Source: Streptomyces sp. S3(2020) (GTDB lineage: Bacteria > Actinomycetota > Actinomycetes > Streptomycetales > Streptomycetaceae). From it: a DNA stretch of 61,341 nt. The DNA is taken from NCBI RefSeq assembly GCF_013044505.1, contig NZ_JABERD010000036.1, positions 1 through 61,341 of the forward strand, in the 5' to 3' direction. Every line of letters begins with the position of its first letter. Within the stretch, counting starts at the first letter, position 1. Shown one piece after another: positions 27,139-35,274 of this stretch. The notes beneath the pieces were generated by a model that was given only the letters and a program-made list of their open reading frames with translations, was not told the origin of the DNA and did no database searches. Made by a program: the position numbers and the translations under genes.

Positions 27139-27172
27139 AAGGGCCCCGTCCGAACACCGGACGGGGCCCTTT
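27139..27172 (+). terminator. Terminator of ctaE-qcrCAB
   Basis: A perfect 14-bp stem (27139-27152 with 27158-27171), a 5-nt loop and a short T run begin 25 bp after the qcrB stop. Confidence 0.88.
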
Positions 27173-27234
27173 GCCGTGCCCCGCGGCTGGATAGGGTGGG
27201 GGCACACTCTTCTACGACATCCTGGAGCGGCTTT

Positions 27235-28299
27235 ATGAGCGCTGTGACCCCCGCTGGAGGCGACATCGCGGCGGGCCGTTCCTGGCCCGAGGTACTGAGC
27301 GCCCTGCTCGGTGGGCAGGACCTGAGCTCCGCCGACACGGCGTGGGCCATGGACCGCTTCATGAGCGGCGAGGCGACGGACGCCCAGATCGCGGGCTTCA
27401 TGGTGGCGCTGCGGGCCAAGGGGGAGACGGTCGAGGAGATCACCGGTCTCGTCGAGGCGATGTACAAGCACGCGCAGCCGCTGGACATCCCCGGGCCGGC
27501 CGTCGACATCGTCGGTACCGGCGGCGACCGGGCGAAGACGGTCAACATCTCGACGATGTCCGCCATCGTGATCGCGGGCACCGGGGCGAAGGTCGTCAAG
27601 CACGGCAACCGGGCCTCCTCCTCGGCGAGCGGTTCCTCCGACGTGCTGGAGAAGCTCGGCATCAATCTGGACCTGTCGCCCGCGCGGGTGGCCCAGGTGG
27701 TGGACGAGGCCGGCATCACCTTCTGTTTCGCGGCCAAGTTCCACCCGTCGATGCGCTTCGTCGGTGGGGTCCGCCGGGACCTCGGGATCCCGACCTCGTT
27801 CAACCTGCTCGGCCCGCTGACCAACCCCGCCCGGGTCACCTCCTCGGCGATCGGCTGCTTCGACACCCGGATGGCGGGGCTCATCGCCGGAGTGCTGGCC
27901 GAGCGCGGCTCCTCCGCGCTGGTCTTCCGCGGTGACGACGGTCTCGACGAGCTGACGACCACGGCCACCTCACGGGTGTGGACGGTCCGCGACGGCAAGG
28001 TGCGCGAGGAGGCCTTCGACCCGCGGGACGTCGGTCTCGAACTGGTGCCGGTGGAGGCGCTGCGGGGCGCGGACGCCTCGTTCAACGCCGAGGTCGCGCG
28101 CCGTCTCCTGGACGGCGAGCGAGGAGCGGTGCGGGACGCGGTACTGCTCAACTCGGCCGCCGCGCTGGTGGCGTTGGAGCCGGTGGAGGCGCCGCTCGTG
28201 GAGCAGATCCGGGCCGGCATGGCGAAGGCGGCCGAGTCGATCGACTCCGGCGCGGCCAAGCGGACGCTGGAGCGCTGGGTGGCGGCCAGCAACAGCTGA
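27235..28299 (+). CDS. trpD: anthranilate phosphoribosyltransferase (TrpD)
   Basis: 354 residues. TrpD joins anthranilate to PRPP in tryptophan synthesis. The PRPP loop is visible as [17 protein letters not shown], followed by [10 protein letters not shown] and the metal-binding DDGLDE. ATG at 27235 has a ggag site 8 nt upstream; the open frame before it contains no family sequence. A -10-like TAGGGT lies at 27192-27197. Other trp genes are absent here; trpD next to qcrB is also found in mycobacteria (Rv2192c). Ends at a hairpin (28312-28347). Confidence 0.95.
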   Translation: MSAVTPAGGDIAAGRSWPEVLSALLGGQDLSSADTAWAMDRFMSGEATDAQIAGFMVALRAKGETVEEITGLVEAMYKHAQPLDIPGPAVDIVGTGGDRAKTVNISTMSAIVIAGTGAKVVKHGNRASSSASGSSDVLEKLGINLDLSPARVAQVVDEAGITFCFAAKFHPSMRFVGGVRRDLGIPTSFNLLGPLTNPARVTSSAIGCFDTRMAGLIAGVLAERGSSALVFRGDDGLDELTTTATSRVWTVRDGKVREEAFDPRDVGLELVPVEALRGADASFNAEVARRLLDGERGAVRDAVLLNSAAALVALEPVEAPLVEQIRAGMAKAAESIDSGAAKRTLERWVAASNS

Positions 28300-28311
28300 C
28301 GTGCCCCGGGT

Positions 28312-28347
28312 GTCGTCCCGCGATCCGGACACGGGTTGCGGGACGAC
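28312..28347 (+). terminator. trpD terminator overlapping next promoter
   Basis: The stem gtcgtcccgc/gcgggacgac (28312-28321 with 28338-28347) encloses a partly paired 16-nt interior. Its right arm overlaps the -35 box of the riboswitch promoter. Confidence 0.65.
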
Positions 28348-28365
28348 GATCACATCGCGTACGTT
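28336..28365 (+). promoter_or_regulatory. Promoter of the SAM-IV leader
   Basis: -35 TTGCGG (28336-28341), 18-bp spacer, -10 TACGTT (28360-28365). The predicted start near 28372-28374 falls at the 5' base of the riboswitch, which supports it. Confidence 0.65.
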
Positions 28366-28374
28366 CCTGTACCA

Positions 28375-28489
28375 GGTCATGAGTGACAGTCATGAGGCCC
28401 CGGCCGACTGTCCGGCAACCCTCCGTCCGTGGCGGGGTGCCCCGGGTGAAGACCAGGCCGTAGGCAGCGAGGTCTACGGCAAGCGCGGG
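28375..28489 (+). ncRNA. SAM-IV riboswitch
   Basis: The sequence has the actinobacterial SAM-IV layout: closing stem GGTC (28375-28378) with GACC (28451-28454), the ATGAGTGACAGT segment, P2 gacagt/actgtc (28385-28390 with 28407-28412), the conserved GGCAACCCTCC, the GGGGTGCCCCGGGTGA block, and a downstream hairpin ccgtag/ctacgg (28458-28463 with 28474-28479). SAM-IV binds S-adenosylmethionine and represses sulfur or methionine genes. The controlled region is a six-codon ORF and then a class-V aminotransferase. Confidence 0.88.
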
Positions 28490-28490
28490 C

Positions 28491-28528
28491 CCCTCTCGAA
28501 AACCAGGGGTCCTGGTCGTTCGAGGGAG
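28491..28528 (+). promoter_or_regulatory. SD-sequestering hairpin downstream of the riboswitch
   Basis: An outer stem ctcgaa/ttcgag (28495-28500 with 28519-28524, extended by a wobble and a C-G pair) and inner stem accagg/cctggt (28502-28507 with 28511-28516) form one stacked hairpin. Its 3' side contains GGGAG (28524-28528), the ribosome site of the GTG at 28535. It is a candidate translational expression platform. Confidence 0.55.
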
Positions 28529-28534
28529 TCTTCC

Positions 28535-28555
28535 GTGAGCAAGCGAATGCGATAG
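28535..28555 (+). CDS. six-codon upstream ORF (MSKRMR)
   Basis: GTG, five sense codons and TAG. The GGGAG site lies 6 nt upstream, which is ideal, and the hairpin at 28491-28528 can mask it. It lies between the riboswitch and the aminotransferase, whose own ATG is 82 nt past this stop with an independent site. It may be a leader peptide whose translation couples SAM sensing to downstream transcription. No homologue known to me; too short for codon-usage support. Confidence 0.45.
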   Translation: MSKRMR

Positions 28556-28637
28556 GGCTGCCGAGCCCCGCCTCCGCGCACCCTTTTCCTCACCTCCGCA
28601 TGGCCGTCTTCGGCATGCTCTCTCACGGGAGTTCCCC

Positions 28638-29999
28638 ATGTCTGTCTCCACCGCTGCCGCCGCCCAGACCATTTGTGCCCAGCTGCCCGTTCTGGGACGG
28701 GATGTCACCGTCCCGCTCGTCACGGGTGGCGAAGTCACCTACGCGGCCCTCGACTACGCGGCCAGCGCCCCCGCCCTCCAGCGCGTGTGGGACGACGTGG
28801 CCGCCTACGCCCCGTACTACGGCAGCGTCCACCGCGGTGCCGGCTACCTCTCGCAGCTGTCGACCGACCTCTTCGAGAACGCCCGCAGGACCGTCACCGA
28901 GTTCCTCGACTGCCGCGCCGACGACCAGCTGGTCTTCACCCGCTCGACCACGGACTCCCTGAACCTCCTCGCCCGGGCCCTCCCCGCCGACTGCCAGGTC
29001 TTCGTCTTCGAGACCGAGCACCACGCCAGCCTGCTGCCCTGGAAGGACGCCTGGGTCACCTACCTCAACGCCCCGCGCACCCCGGCCCAGGCCGTCGAGA
29101 CCCTGGAGCAGGCGCTCGCCGCCCGTGACCCGTACGGCCCCGCCCTGGTCTGCGTGACCGGCGCCTCCAACGTCACCGGCGAGCTGTGGCCGGTGCGTGA
29201 GCTGGCCGCCGCCGCCCACGCGCACGGCGCCCGGATCGTCCTGGACGCCGCCCAGCTGGCCCCGCACCACCCGGTGTCCGTACGGGACCTGGACGTCGAC
29301 TGGATCGCCTTCTCCGGCCACAAGCTGTACGCCCCCTTCGGCTCCGGTGTCCTCGCGGGCCGCGCCGACTGGCTCCGGGCCGCCGACCCCTACCTCGCGG
29401 GCGGCGGCGCCAGCCGCAAGGTCACCCGTCGTGAGGACGGCGGCGTGGACGTCGAGTGGCACGAGAGCGCGGCCCGCCACGAGGCCGGGTCCCCGAACGT
29501 GATCGGCGCCTACTCCATCGCGTCGGCCTGCAAGGCGCTCACCGAGGCCGGCTTCGACACCCTCGTCGCCCGTGAGCAGTACCTGATCGAGAAGGTGAAG
29601 GCCGGCCTTGCCGAGGTCCCGGAGGTCCGGATCCTCTCCCTCTTCGGCGACGACGCCCCGCGCGTCGGCGTGATCTCCTTCGTCGTCGAGGGCTGGAACA
29701 GCTCCCACTTCGCCGCCGCCCTCTCCGCCGAGCACGGCATCGGCGTCCGCGACGGCCTCTTCTGCGCCCACCCCCTCGTCCGCACCCTCCTCGGCAGCGA
29801 CCCCCAGACCCAGGGCGAGTGCGGAGCCCCGGAGGCCGCGCCCGGGGAGAAGTCCCTCAACGCGATCCGGGTGAGCTTCGGCGCGGGGACGCCGGACGAG
29901 CACGTCGAGCGCTTCGTGACCGCCGTCAGGGAACTCGTCCAGGACGGTGCGAAGTGGAAGTACCGCACGGAGGACGGCCGTTGCGTCCCGGCGGTCTGA
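28638..29999 (+). CDS. class-V PLP aminotransferase / cysteine-desulfurase-like
   Basis: 453 residues of PLP fold-type I, class V. PLP-contact residues are visible: ETEHHA (His129 region), Asp203 in IVLDAAQLAPHH and the Schiff-base Lys229 in FSGHKLYAPFG. The persulfide-loop cysteine and SSGSAC motif of IscS/SufS are not evident, so it may be a lyase or aminotransferase rather than a true desulfurase. Control by a SAM-IV riboswitch places it in sulfur amino-acid metabolism. ATG at 28638 with a ggga site 6 nt upstream. The kinase gene downstream has its own start 64 bp later. Confidence 0.88.
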   Translation: MSVSTAAAAQTICAQLPVLGRDVTVPLVTGGEVTYAALDYAASAPALQRVWDDVAAYAPYYGSVHRGAGYLSQLSTDLFENARRTVTEFLDCRADDQLVFTRSTTDSLNLLARALPADCQVFVFETEHHASLLPWKDAWVTYLNAPRTPAQAVETLEQALAARDPYGPALVCVTGASNVTGELWPVRELAAAAHAHGARIVLDAAQLAPHHPVSVRDLDVDWIAFSGHKLYAPFGSGVLAGRADWLRAADPYLAGGGASRKVTRREDGGVDVEWHESAARHEAGSPNVIGAYSIASACKALTEAGFDTLVAREQYLIEKVKAGLAEVPEVRILSLFGDDAPRVGVISFVVEGWNSSHFAAALSAEHGIGVRDGLFCAHPLVRTLLGSDPQTQGECGAPEAAPGEKSLNAIRVSFGAGTPDEHVERFVTAVRELVQDGAKWKYRTEDGRCVPAV

Positions 30000-30063
30000 C
30001 CTGCTGACAGGCCTGCTATACCCTGCCTCCTCGACAGGTTCACGCCGGACGGGGGAGCAGGAA

Positions 30064-32265
30064 GTGCAGGCGCTGCGCGCGACGGACCCACGCAGGATCG
30101 GCCCGTACGAGGTACGGGGCCGGCTCGGCTCGGGCGGCATGGGCGAGGTCTATCTCGCCGAGTCACGCGCGGGGCTGCGCCTCGCGGTGAAGGTCGTGCG
30201 GTCCGAGTACGCCCAGGACCGCACCTTCCGCGCCCGGTTCCGGCAGGAGGTGCGGGCCGCGCAGACGGTCGGCGGGACGGGGACGTACACCGCGCGCGTG
30301 GTCGACGCCGACCCCGAGGGCGAGCACCCGTGGATGGCGACGGAGTTCGTGGAGGGCCCGAACCTCAGGGACGCGGTGCTGGACGGCGGGGCACTGCCGG
30401 AGGCTGCGGTACGGGTGCTGGCGGCGGCGCTGGGTGAGGCGCTGGGCGCGATCCATGCCAAGGGCATGGTCCACCGGGACCTCAAGCCCTCCAACATCCT
30501 GCTCGCGCCGGACGGCCCCCGGGTCATCGACTTCGGGATCGTCCGCGCGCTGGAGGCCACGGCGATGACCCGCACCGGCGCGATCGTCGGCTCGGTCGGC
30601 TATGTCTCACCCGAGCAGATCCGCAACGGCGGCCAGGTCGGCCCGCCGAGCGACGTCTTCTCCCTGGGCGCGGTGCTGGCGTACGCGGCGAGCGGCCGCG
30701 AGCCCTTCGGCGAGGGCCAGGACTCGGTGGTCCTGCTGCGGGTGCTGACCCGGGACTTCGATCTGATGGGCGTCCCGGACGGGCTGCTGCCGCTGGTGGA
30801 GTCCTGTCTGCGGGACGAGCCGGGGGAGCGTCCGACCCCGGAGGCGGTGGTCGAGGCCGTGGGGCATACGGCGGGGTCGCTGCGGGAGAGCGTGCGGGCG
30901 GGCTGGTTCAGGTCCGCCTCGGCGGAGTCGGTGGCCGCCAGGGGCGACGAACGGTGGCTTCCGCAGGGGGAGTCCGGGGACCGGGAGAGCCGGGTCGAGT
31001 ACGTGGCGCCGGTGACGGTGGCGGACACGCCGGTGCCGGAGGCCTCGGCGGCGGCCGTCGTCCCCGATTCCGCGCCTTCGCCTTCGCGGCGTGGGCTGCT
31101 GAAGGCCCTCACCGGCGGGGCCGTGGTGGCTGCCGGTGGCGGGGTCGGCGGGTGGCTGTGGCTGCGGGACTCGGGGGACAACGGGCGCGCGACGGGGGGC
31201 GGGGCGAGCGCGCAGGCGTCGACTCCGGCTTCCCGCAAGCCGGGGGCGAAGGTCCGGTGGCGGTACGCGGCCGCCAAGCCGAGCGCGTGGCAAGGCCCCC
31301 TGGGGACGGTGTCGCCCGACGGGCAGGTGCTCTACGTCCCGATGGCGGACGGGACCCTGCGGGCGATCGGGGCGGACGGCGAGGAGCTCTGGAAGCGCGA
31401 CTTCGGCAACATCGCCACCCTCACCGTGTCGAACCCGGTGGTGACCTCGGACGGTCTCTACACCGTCGTCAGCGATGTCGAAGCGGGTGCCCCCGTCTCC
31501 TCGCTGCTCGCGCTGAGCGCGGGTGGGAAGGAGCGGTGGAGCCGTGTCATACCCAGCGGGGGTTATGTCACCGATACTGTGCTGGTCGGGGACCTGGTCG
31601 CCGTCGGCTACGCCGTGGCCGATCTCGAAGGCGCCGGTGAGATCCGCGCCTACGACGCGGCCGGCAAGAGCCGCTGGAACACCGGACTCCAGGGCTCCCC
31701 GCACGCCGAGCTCCTGGTGGCGGACGACATCGTCTACGCGCCGAGCTTCGACAACCATCTGCACGCGCTCGCCGGTGCCGACGGCGCGGAGCTGTGGAAG
31801 GCCAAGGTGAACGGTGACGTCGACCGGCCGGCGGCGACCGGGGACGTGGTGACCGTCGGTACGGGCGACGAGGCCGGCACCCTGTTCGGGATCGGTACCG
31901 ACGGCCGGCAGCTCTGGAAGCAGGAGGGGCTCGGAAGCGCCTTCGTCACGGCCGGAGGCTCGGACGACGTGGCCTTCCTCGGCATCGAGCGGGAGGGACA
32001 GGCTCTCCTGGCGGTGGACAGGAACGGAAAGCGGCTCTGGGACTACGTCCCAGGAGACGTCTCCTTCTCGCAGCCGGTGCCGGCCGGGGACCTGATCTAC
32101 CTGCTGACGAGCACACAGGTCCACGTTCTCACCCGGGCCGGAAAGCTCAGCTGGAAGGCGGAGGTCGGGGTCCTACAGAGCGGGACGGCGGCCCCCGTGC
32201 TGCACGGGAACCGCCTCTACACCGCCTCCAGCGAGGGCGTCATGGCCCTCGACGTGACCGTCTAG
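30064..32265 (+). CDS. membrane Ser/Thr protein kinase with PQQ propeller and twin-arginine-like anchor
   Basis: 733 residues from the GTG at 30064, which has a gggggagcagg site; the open frame further upstream is inside the aminotransferase. Kinase domain complete: LGSGGMGEVY, Lys43, HRDLKPSN (Asp139), DFG at 156-158. After a linker comes SPSRRGLLKAL (Arg342-Arg343) directly before a hydrophobic segment (347-367), resembling a Tat signal, then an extracytoplasmic PQQ-type propeller (for example GEELWKRDFG, GAELWKAKV, GRQLWKQEG, KLSWKAEVG). It is a paralogue of the kinase at 8739, which lacks the RR motif. Its TAG stop overlaps the convergent Lrp-domain gene. Confidence 0.93.
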   Translation: MQALRATDPRRIGPYEVRGRLGSGGMGEVYLAESRAGLRLAVKVVRSEYAQDRTFRARFRQEVRAAQTVGGTGTYTARVVDADPEGEHPWMATEFVEGPNLRDAVLDGGALPEAAVRVLAAALGEALGAIHAKGMVHRDLKPSNILLAPDGPRVIDFGIVRALEATAMTRTGAIVGSVGYVSPEQIRNGGQVGPPSDVFSLGAVLAYAASGREPFGEGQDSVVLLRVLTRDFDLMGVPDGLLPLVESCLRDEPGERPTPEAVVEAVGHTAGSLRESVRAGWFRSASAESVAARGDERWLPQGESGDRESRVEYVAPVTVADTPVPEASAAAVVPDSAPSPSRRGLLKALTGGAVVAAGGGVGGWLWLRDSGDNGRATGGGASAQASTPASRKPGAKVRWRYAAAKPSAWQGPLGTVSPDGQVLYVPMADGTLRAIGADGEELWKRDFGNIATLTVSNPVVTSDGLYTVVSDVEAGAPVSSLLALSAGGKERWSRVIPSGGYVTDTVLVGDLVAVGYAVADLEGAGEIRAYDAAGKSRWNTGLQGSPHAELLVADDIVYAPSFDNHLHALAGADGAELWKAKVNGDVDRPAATGDVVTVGTGDEAGTLFGIGTDGRQLWKQEGLGSAFVTAGGSDDVAFLGIEREGQALLAVDRNGKRLWDYVPGDVSFSQPVPAGDLIYLLTSTQVHVLTRAGKLSWKAEVGVLQSGTAAPVLHGNRLYTASSEGVMALDVTV

Positions 32266-32543
32266 CTGTCCAGCCCGATCGCGAACGCCGCCTCCAGGTC
32301 GTGCTGGGAGTACGTGCGGAAGGCGACGTGGGTGTCCGTGCCCTCGACGCCCGGGATCTTGCTGATGCTGCCGGGGATGACCTCGGCGAGGTCCTCGTGC
32401 CGCTTGACCCGGACCATGGCGATCAGGTCGTAGGTGCCCGTGACGGAGAAGACCTCGCTGACGGATTCCAGGGCCGCGATCGACTCGGCGATCTCGGGGA
32501 TCCGGTCCACGCTGGTCTTGATGAGGACGATCGCGGTGATCAC
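32262..32543 (-). CDS. stand-alone Lrp/AsnC ligand-binding (RAM) domain protein
   Basis: 93 residues, matching only the C-terminal effector-binding/oligomerisation domain of Lrp/AsnC regulators (ITAIVLIKT, VFSVTGTYDLIAMVRV, GVEGTDTHVAF). There is no helix-turn-helix. Such proteins assemble into octameric rings and bind amino acids; they may modulate full-length Lrp proteins. The ATG overlaps the rhomboid stop by 4 bp, so it is the second gene of that operon. The stop codon shares a CTAG tetranucleotide with the convergent kinase stop. Confidence 0.92.
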   Translation of the reverse strand: MITAIVLIKTSVDRIPEIAESIAALESVSEVFSVTGTYDLIAMVRVKRHEDLAEVIPGSISKIPGVEGTDTHVAFRTYSQHDLEAAFAIGLDS

Positions 32544-33280
32544 GGCTGGTTCTCTCCCTCGGGGGCCGGAGCTGGGGCGGCCTTCACTCTAGTCGCAGGG
32601 GGGAACCGCACCCATGCGTAGGTGAAGCCCAGCCCGAAGCCGACCAGGTGCGCCAGATACGCCACCCCGGGGCCGCGCGAGGCCTGCCCCGCCGCCAGCC
32701 ATTGCAGGGCCGCCCAGAAGGGCAGCACCACCCAGGCCGGGAAGCGCAGGGGGAGGAAGAAGAGGAACGGGAGCAGGCTTGTCACCCGGGCCCCGGGGAA
32801 CAGGTAGAGAGACGCTCCGAGGACCGCGGAGATCGCCCCCGAGGCGCCGACCAGGGACTGCTCGGAGTCGGCGTTGGCGGCCGCGTAGCCCAGCAGCGCG
32901 AGATAGCCGCAGCCCAGGTAGAAGAGGGTGAACTGGACGCGGCCCATCCGTTCCTCGGTCAGTACGCCGAAGACGTAGAGGAAGAGCATGTTGCCGAGGA
33001 GGTGGACCCAGCTGCCGTGGACGAAGAGTGCCGTCGCCGGGGTGAGCGCCGCTCTGGCCGAACCCTCGAACAGTTCTGCGGGGACCACGCCCCAGCGGTG
33101 GAAGTAGGCGCGCTGGGCGGCCAGGAGCGCGTCGCCGGAGCCGTACGCCGGATTGAGGCCCGCCGCCGGGCCGATCACGAAGAGCGCGCAGCACAGGGCG
33201 ATGAGGCCGTAGGTCATCGGCGCCGACCGCCACAGCGATCTGCTCGCCCGGCCGGCCGCCACGCTCCAGTTGCTGATCAT
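32540..33280 (-). CDS. rhomboid-family intramembrane serine protease
   Basis: 246 residues from ATG 33280, about six or seven membrane helices. The catalytic dyad is present: Ser147 in VGASGAIS and His211 in YLAHLVGFGLG, with the helix-2 motif HGSWVHLLGN (His88, His93, Asn97). Rhomboids cut single-span membrane proteins inside the bilayer. The open frame extends upstream, but the family start and a membrane-entry helix fit 33280; an in-frame GTG at 33286 is an alternative. It is coupled to the Lrp-domain gene and divergent from the zinc-ribbon gene. Confidence 0.92.
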   Translation of the reverse strand: MISNWSVAAGRASRSLWRSAPMTYGLIALCCALFVIGPAAGLNPAYGSGDALLAAQRAYFHRWGVVPAELFEGSARAALTPATALFVHGSWVHLLGNMLFLYVFGVLTEERMGRVQFTLFYLGCGYLALLGYAAANADSEQSLVGASGAISAVLGASLYLFPGARVTSLLPFLFFLPLRFPAWVVLPFWAALQWLAAGQASRGPGVAYLAHLVGFGLGFTYAWVRFPPATRVKAAPAPAPEGENQP

Positions 33281-33428
33281 GAACACAGAGCATGACGTAA
33301 CGGGACGCAAGCCGACAGAGCGCCTCGCCGCCGTGGACGGACCAGCGGCGAGTCCCCGCCAGGCCGTAGGGTTACGGCCACACGCGCCGGGAGACCGGCG
33401 CGTCACGGACAATAGAGACCTAGAAGGA

Positions 33429-33683
33429 ATGAGCACAGTCACGATGACGGTTCCCCTGCCGACTGATTCGACGCGGTGGCGCTGCGCCCTCTGTGGCAAC
33501 CTCACGCGCTTCGACGTGACCCGCTCGTCGAAGGTCGTCGAGTACGTCCACCTCGACCTCGCCGGTGAGCCGAAGGTCGAGGAGCGCGAGGTGGTCAGTG
33601 AGACCATCGAGTCGGTGCGCTGCCGCTGGTGCAACGCCGTGGATCAGGTGGAACTCGTGGACAGGCCGGGCGCCGGCTCCTGA
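33429..33683 (+). CDS. small zinc-ribbon protein
   Basis: 84 residues from the ATG at 33429, with an agaagga site just upstream. Two CxxC knuckles (CALCGN and CRWCNA) about 50 residues apart make a zinc ribbon; the sequence between is beta-rich and basic/acidic mixed. No enzymatic motif. Such small ribbons often bind RNA, ribosomes or RNA polymerase. It precedes the NYN-domain nuclease gene by 37 bp and is probably co-transcribed with it, which would fit an RNA-related role. Confidence 0.82.
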   Translation: MSTVTMTVPLPTDSTRWRCALCGNLTRFDVTRSSKVVEYVHLDLAGEPKVEEREVVSETIESVRCRWCNAVDQVELVDRPGAGS

Positions 33684-33720
33684 GGGAGCAGGCCCCGCGG
33701 AACGGTTGGGGTGTTGACGG

Positions 33721-35064
33721 ATGGTGGAGAGCGCAGGCGGGGGGCCGGGCGACGGCGCCGCTGAGGTGCTCGACCGTCCGCTGCCCGACGGCGTGCGCCG
33801 CCGGGTCGTGCAGATCGTGTCCGACGGTTTCGGCGGGCTGACCGTCGGCGAACTGCCCGCACAGCTCAGACAGTACGCGCGGTTCGCGCCCAACCGGCGG
33901 GCCAAGTTCGCCGGCAACGCGATGGCCGCGGCACTGGAGACCGATCCGCTGTTCCGGCAGCGGATCGGGGAGAAGTTCAGAGAGGCCCAGCCGGAGCTCG
34001 CCGGCGCTCTCGACTCCGGCTCGCCGCCCCCGGCCGCGGATCCGCTCGACGTGGCGGCCGCGGCCTATGTGCTGCGCCCCACCGGCTGGGTGAAGCTCGT
34101 GACGGCGGCCGGCGAGGAGGCCCAGCGGGCCGATGCCGAGCGCGCCGACGAGGAGAGCCGGGCCGAGCTGGAGCGGCTGCGCGAGGAGCTCACGCACGCG
34201 CGCGAGCACACCCGCACCGAGACCGAGCGGCTGCGCACCGAGCTGGAGTCGGCGAAGAAGGAAGCCGAATCGCTTCACCGCAAGCTGCGCGCCGCCCTCA
34301 GTGACGTCAAGCGAGGCGAGGCCGCCCTGCGCAAGATCCAGGGCGAGATGGACACCGTACGCGCCGAGGGGCAGTCCCAGGTGTCCACCGCCGAGGTCGA
34401 GACCCGGCGGCTCAAGGCCCGCCTGGGCGAGGTCGAAGCCTCCCTGGAGGCGACCCGCAGGGCGGCCCGCGAGGGGCGCAGCGTCGAGGACATGCGCGTC
34501 CGTCTGCTTCTGGACACCGTTCTGGACGCGGCCCAAGGGCTGCGCCGGGAGCTGGCGTTGCCGCCGGTGTCGGTACGGCCGGCCGAGACCGTCGACGCGG
34601 TCGAACCGGGACGAATGACCCCGAAGGACATCGCGGCGCGGGCCCTGTCCGAGAACGACCCCGCGATCCTGGACCAGCTTCTCGCCCTGCCGCAGGCCCA
34701 CTTGGTGGTCGACGGCTACAACGTGACGAAGACCGGCTATCCCCAGATGCCGCTGGAGAAGCAGCGGCTCAGGCTGCTCGGTCAGCTCTCGCAGCTGGCC
34801 GCGCAGACCGGGGCGGAGGTGACCTGTGTCTTCGACGGGGCCGAGCTGGCCGCGCCGGTGCTGCTCGCGCCGCCGCGCGGGGTGCGTGTGCTGTTCTCCA
34901 AGCCCGGTGTCACCGCTGACGAGTTGATCCGCCAGCTGGTGCGTGCCGAGCCGCCGGGGCGGCCGGTGATCGTGGCCTCCACCGACCGTGAGGTGGCCGA
35001 CGGGGTGGCCAAGGCGGGGGCGCGTCCGGTCGCTTCGGCGATGCTTTTGAAACGCCTGTCCTGA
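33721..35064 (+). CDS. NYN/YacP-like nuclease with long coiled coil
   Basis: 447 residues. Residues 1-130 form a globular N-terminal part of unknown fold. Residues 130-260 are a long coiled coil (Glu/Arg/Leu-rich heptads). The C-terminal 165 residues are a YacP-like NYN domain: the metal-binding Asp in HLVVDGYNVTKTGYP, a second acidic position in VTCVFDGAEL, and Asp in VIVASTDREVADG. The NYN/PIN family are endoribonucleases; B. subtilis Rae1/YacP cuts mRNA at the ribosome. The coiled coil and N-terminal domain are an actinobacterial addition. ATG at 33721, after gttgacgg; the ribosome site is weak. Confidence 0.87.
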   Translation: MVESAGGGPGDGAAEVLDRPLPDGVRRRVVQIVSDGFGGLTVGELPAQLRQYARFAPNRRAKFAGNAMAAALETDPLFRQRIGEKFREAQPELAGALDSGSPPPAADPLDVAAAAYVLRPTGWVKLVTAAGEEAQRADAERADEESRAELERLREELTHAREHTRTETERLRTELESAKKEAESLHRKLRAALSDVKRGEAALRKIQGEMDTVRAEGQSQVSTAEVETRRLKARLGEVEASLEATRRAAREGRSVEDMRVRLLLDTVLDAAQGLRRELALPPVSVRPAETVDAVEPGRMTPKDIAARALSENDPAILDQLLALPQAHLVVDGYNVTKTGYPQMPLEKQRLRLLGQLSQLAAQTGAEVTCVFDGAELAAPVLLAPPRGVRVLFSKPGVTADELIRQLVRAEPPGRPVIVASTDREVADGVAKAGARPVASAMLLKRLS

Positions 35065-35192
35065 TCGTTTAACTTCCAGGTTTAATGCCCGAATTGGCGG
35101 AATCGTCACGCAACGTAGCGTCAATCGAGCATTACCGCACGTTAGTTGTGTGTAAAGAATGCAGTCTGTGACGGGTTTTTTCGCGTGAGGAT

Positions 35193-35222
35193 TTGAACTG
35201 ATCACAAGAAGGTCACTAGGGT
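35193..35222 (+). promoter_or_regulatory. Promoter of the first NlpC/P60 gene
   Basis: -35 TTGAAC (35193-35198), 18-bp spacer, -10 TAGGGT (35217-35222). This is a strong match to the principal sigma factor. The leader of about 45 nt contains an aaggag site. Imperfect repeats gatcacaagaagg and gatcactcacaagaagg flank the start region (35200 and 35247). Confidence 0.65.
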
Positions 35223-35274
35223 CTGGGCTCGAACCTCCGAACGGGTGATCACTCACAAGAAGGAGCTCACCTCC

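Noticed and set aside
28301..28555. 84-codon open frame spanning the riboswitch
   Set aside because: It would translate through the structured aptamer without a start site; only its last six codons (the MSKRMR uORF) have a proper ribosome site.
35065..35274. Cyclic-di-AMP (ydaO-type) riboswitch upstream of the NlpC/P60 gene
   Set aside because: Such riboswitches often precede Streptomyces wall-hydrolase genes, so I looked; the conserved blocks are not present. The region is explained by a sigma-factor promoter and short leader.
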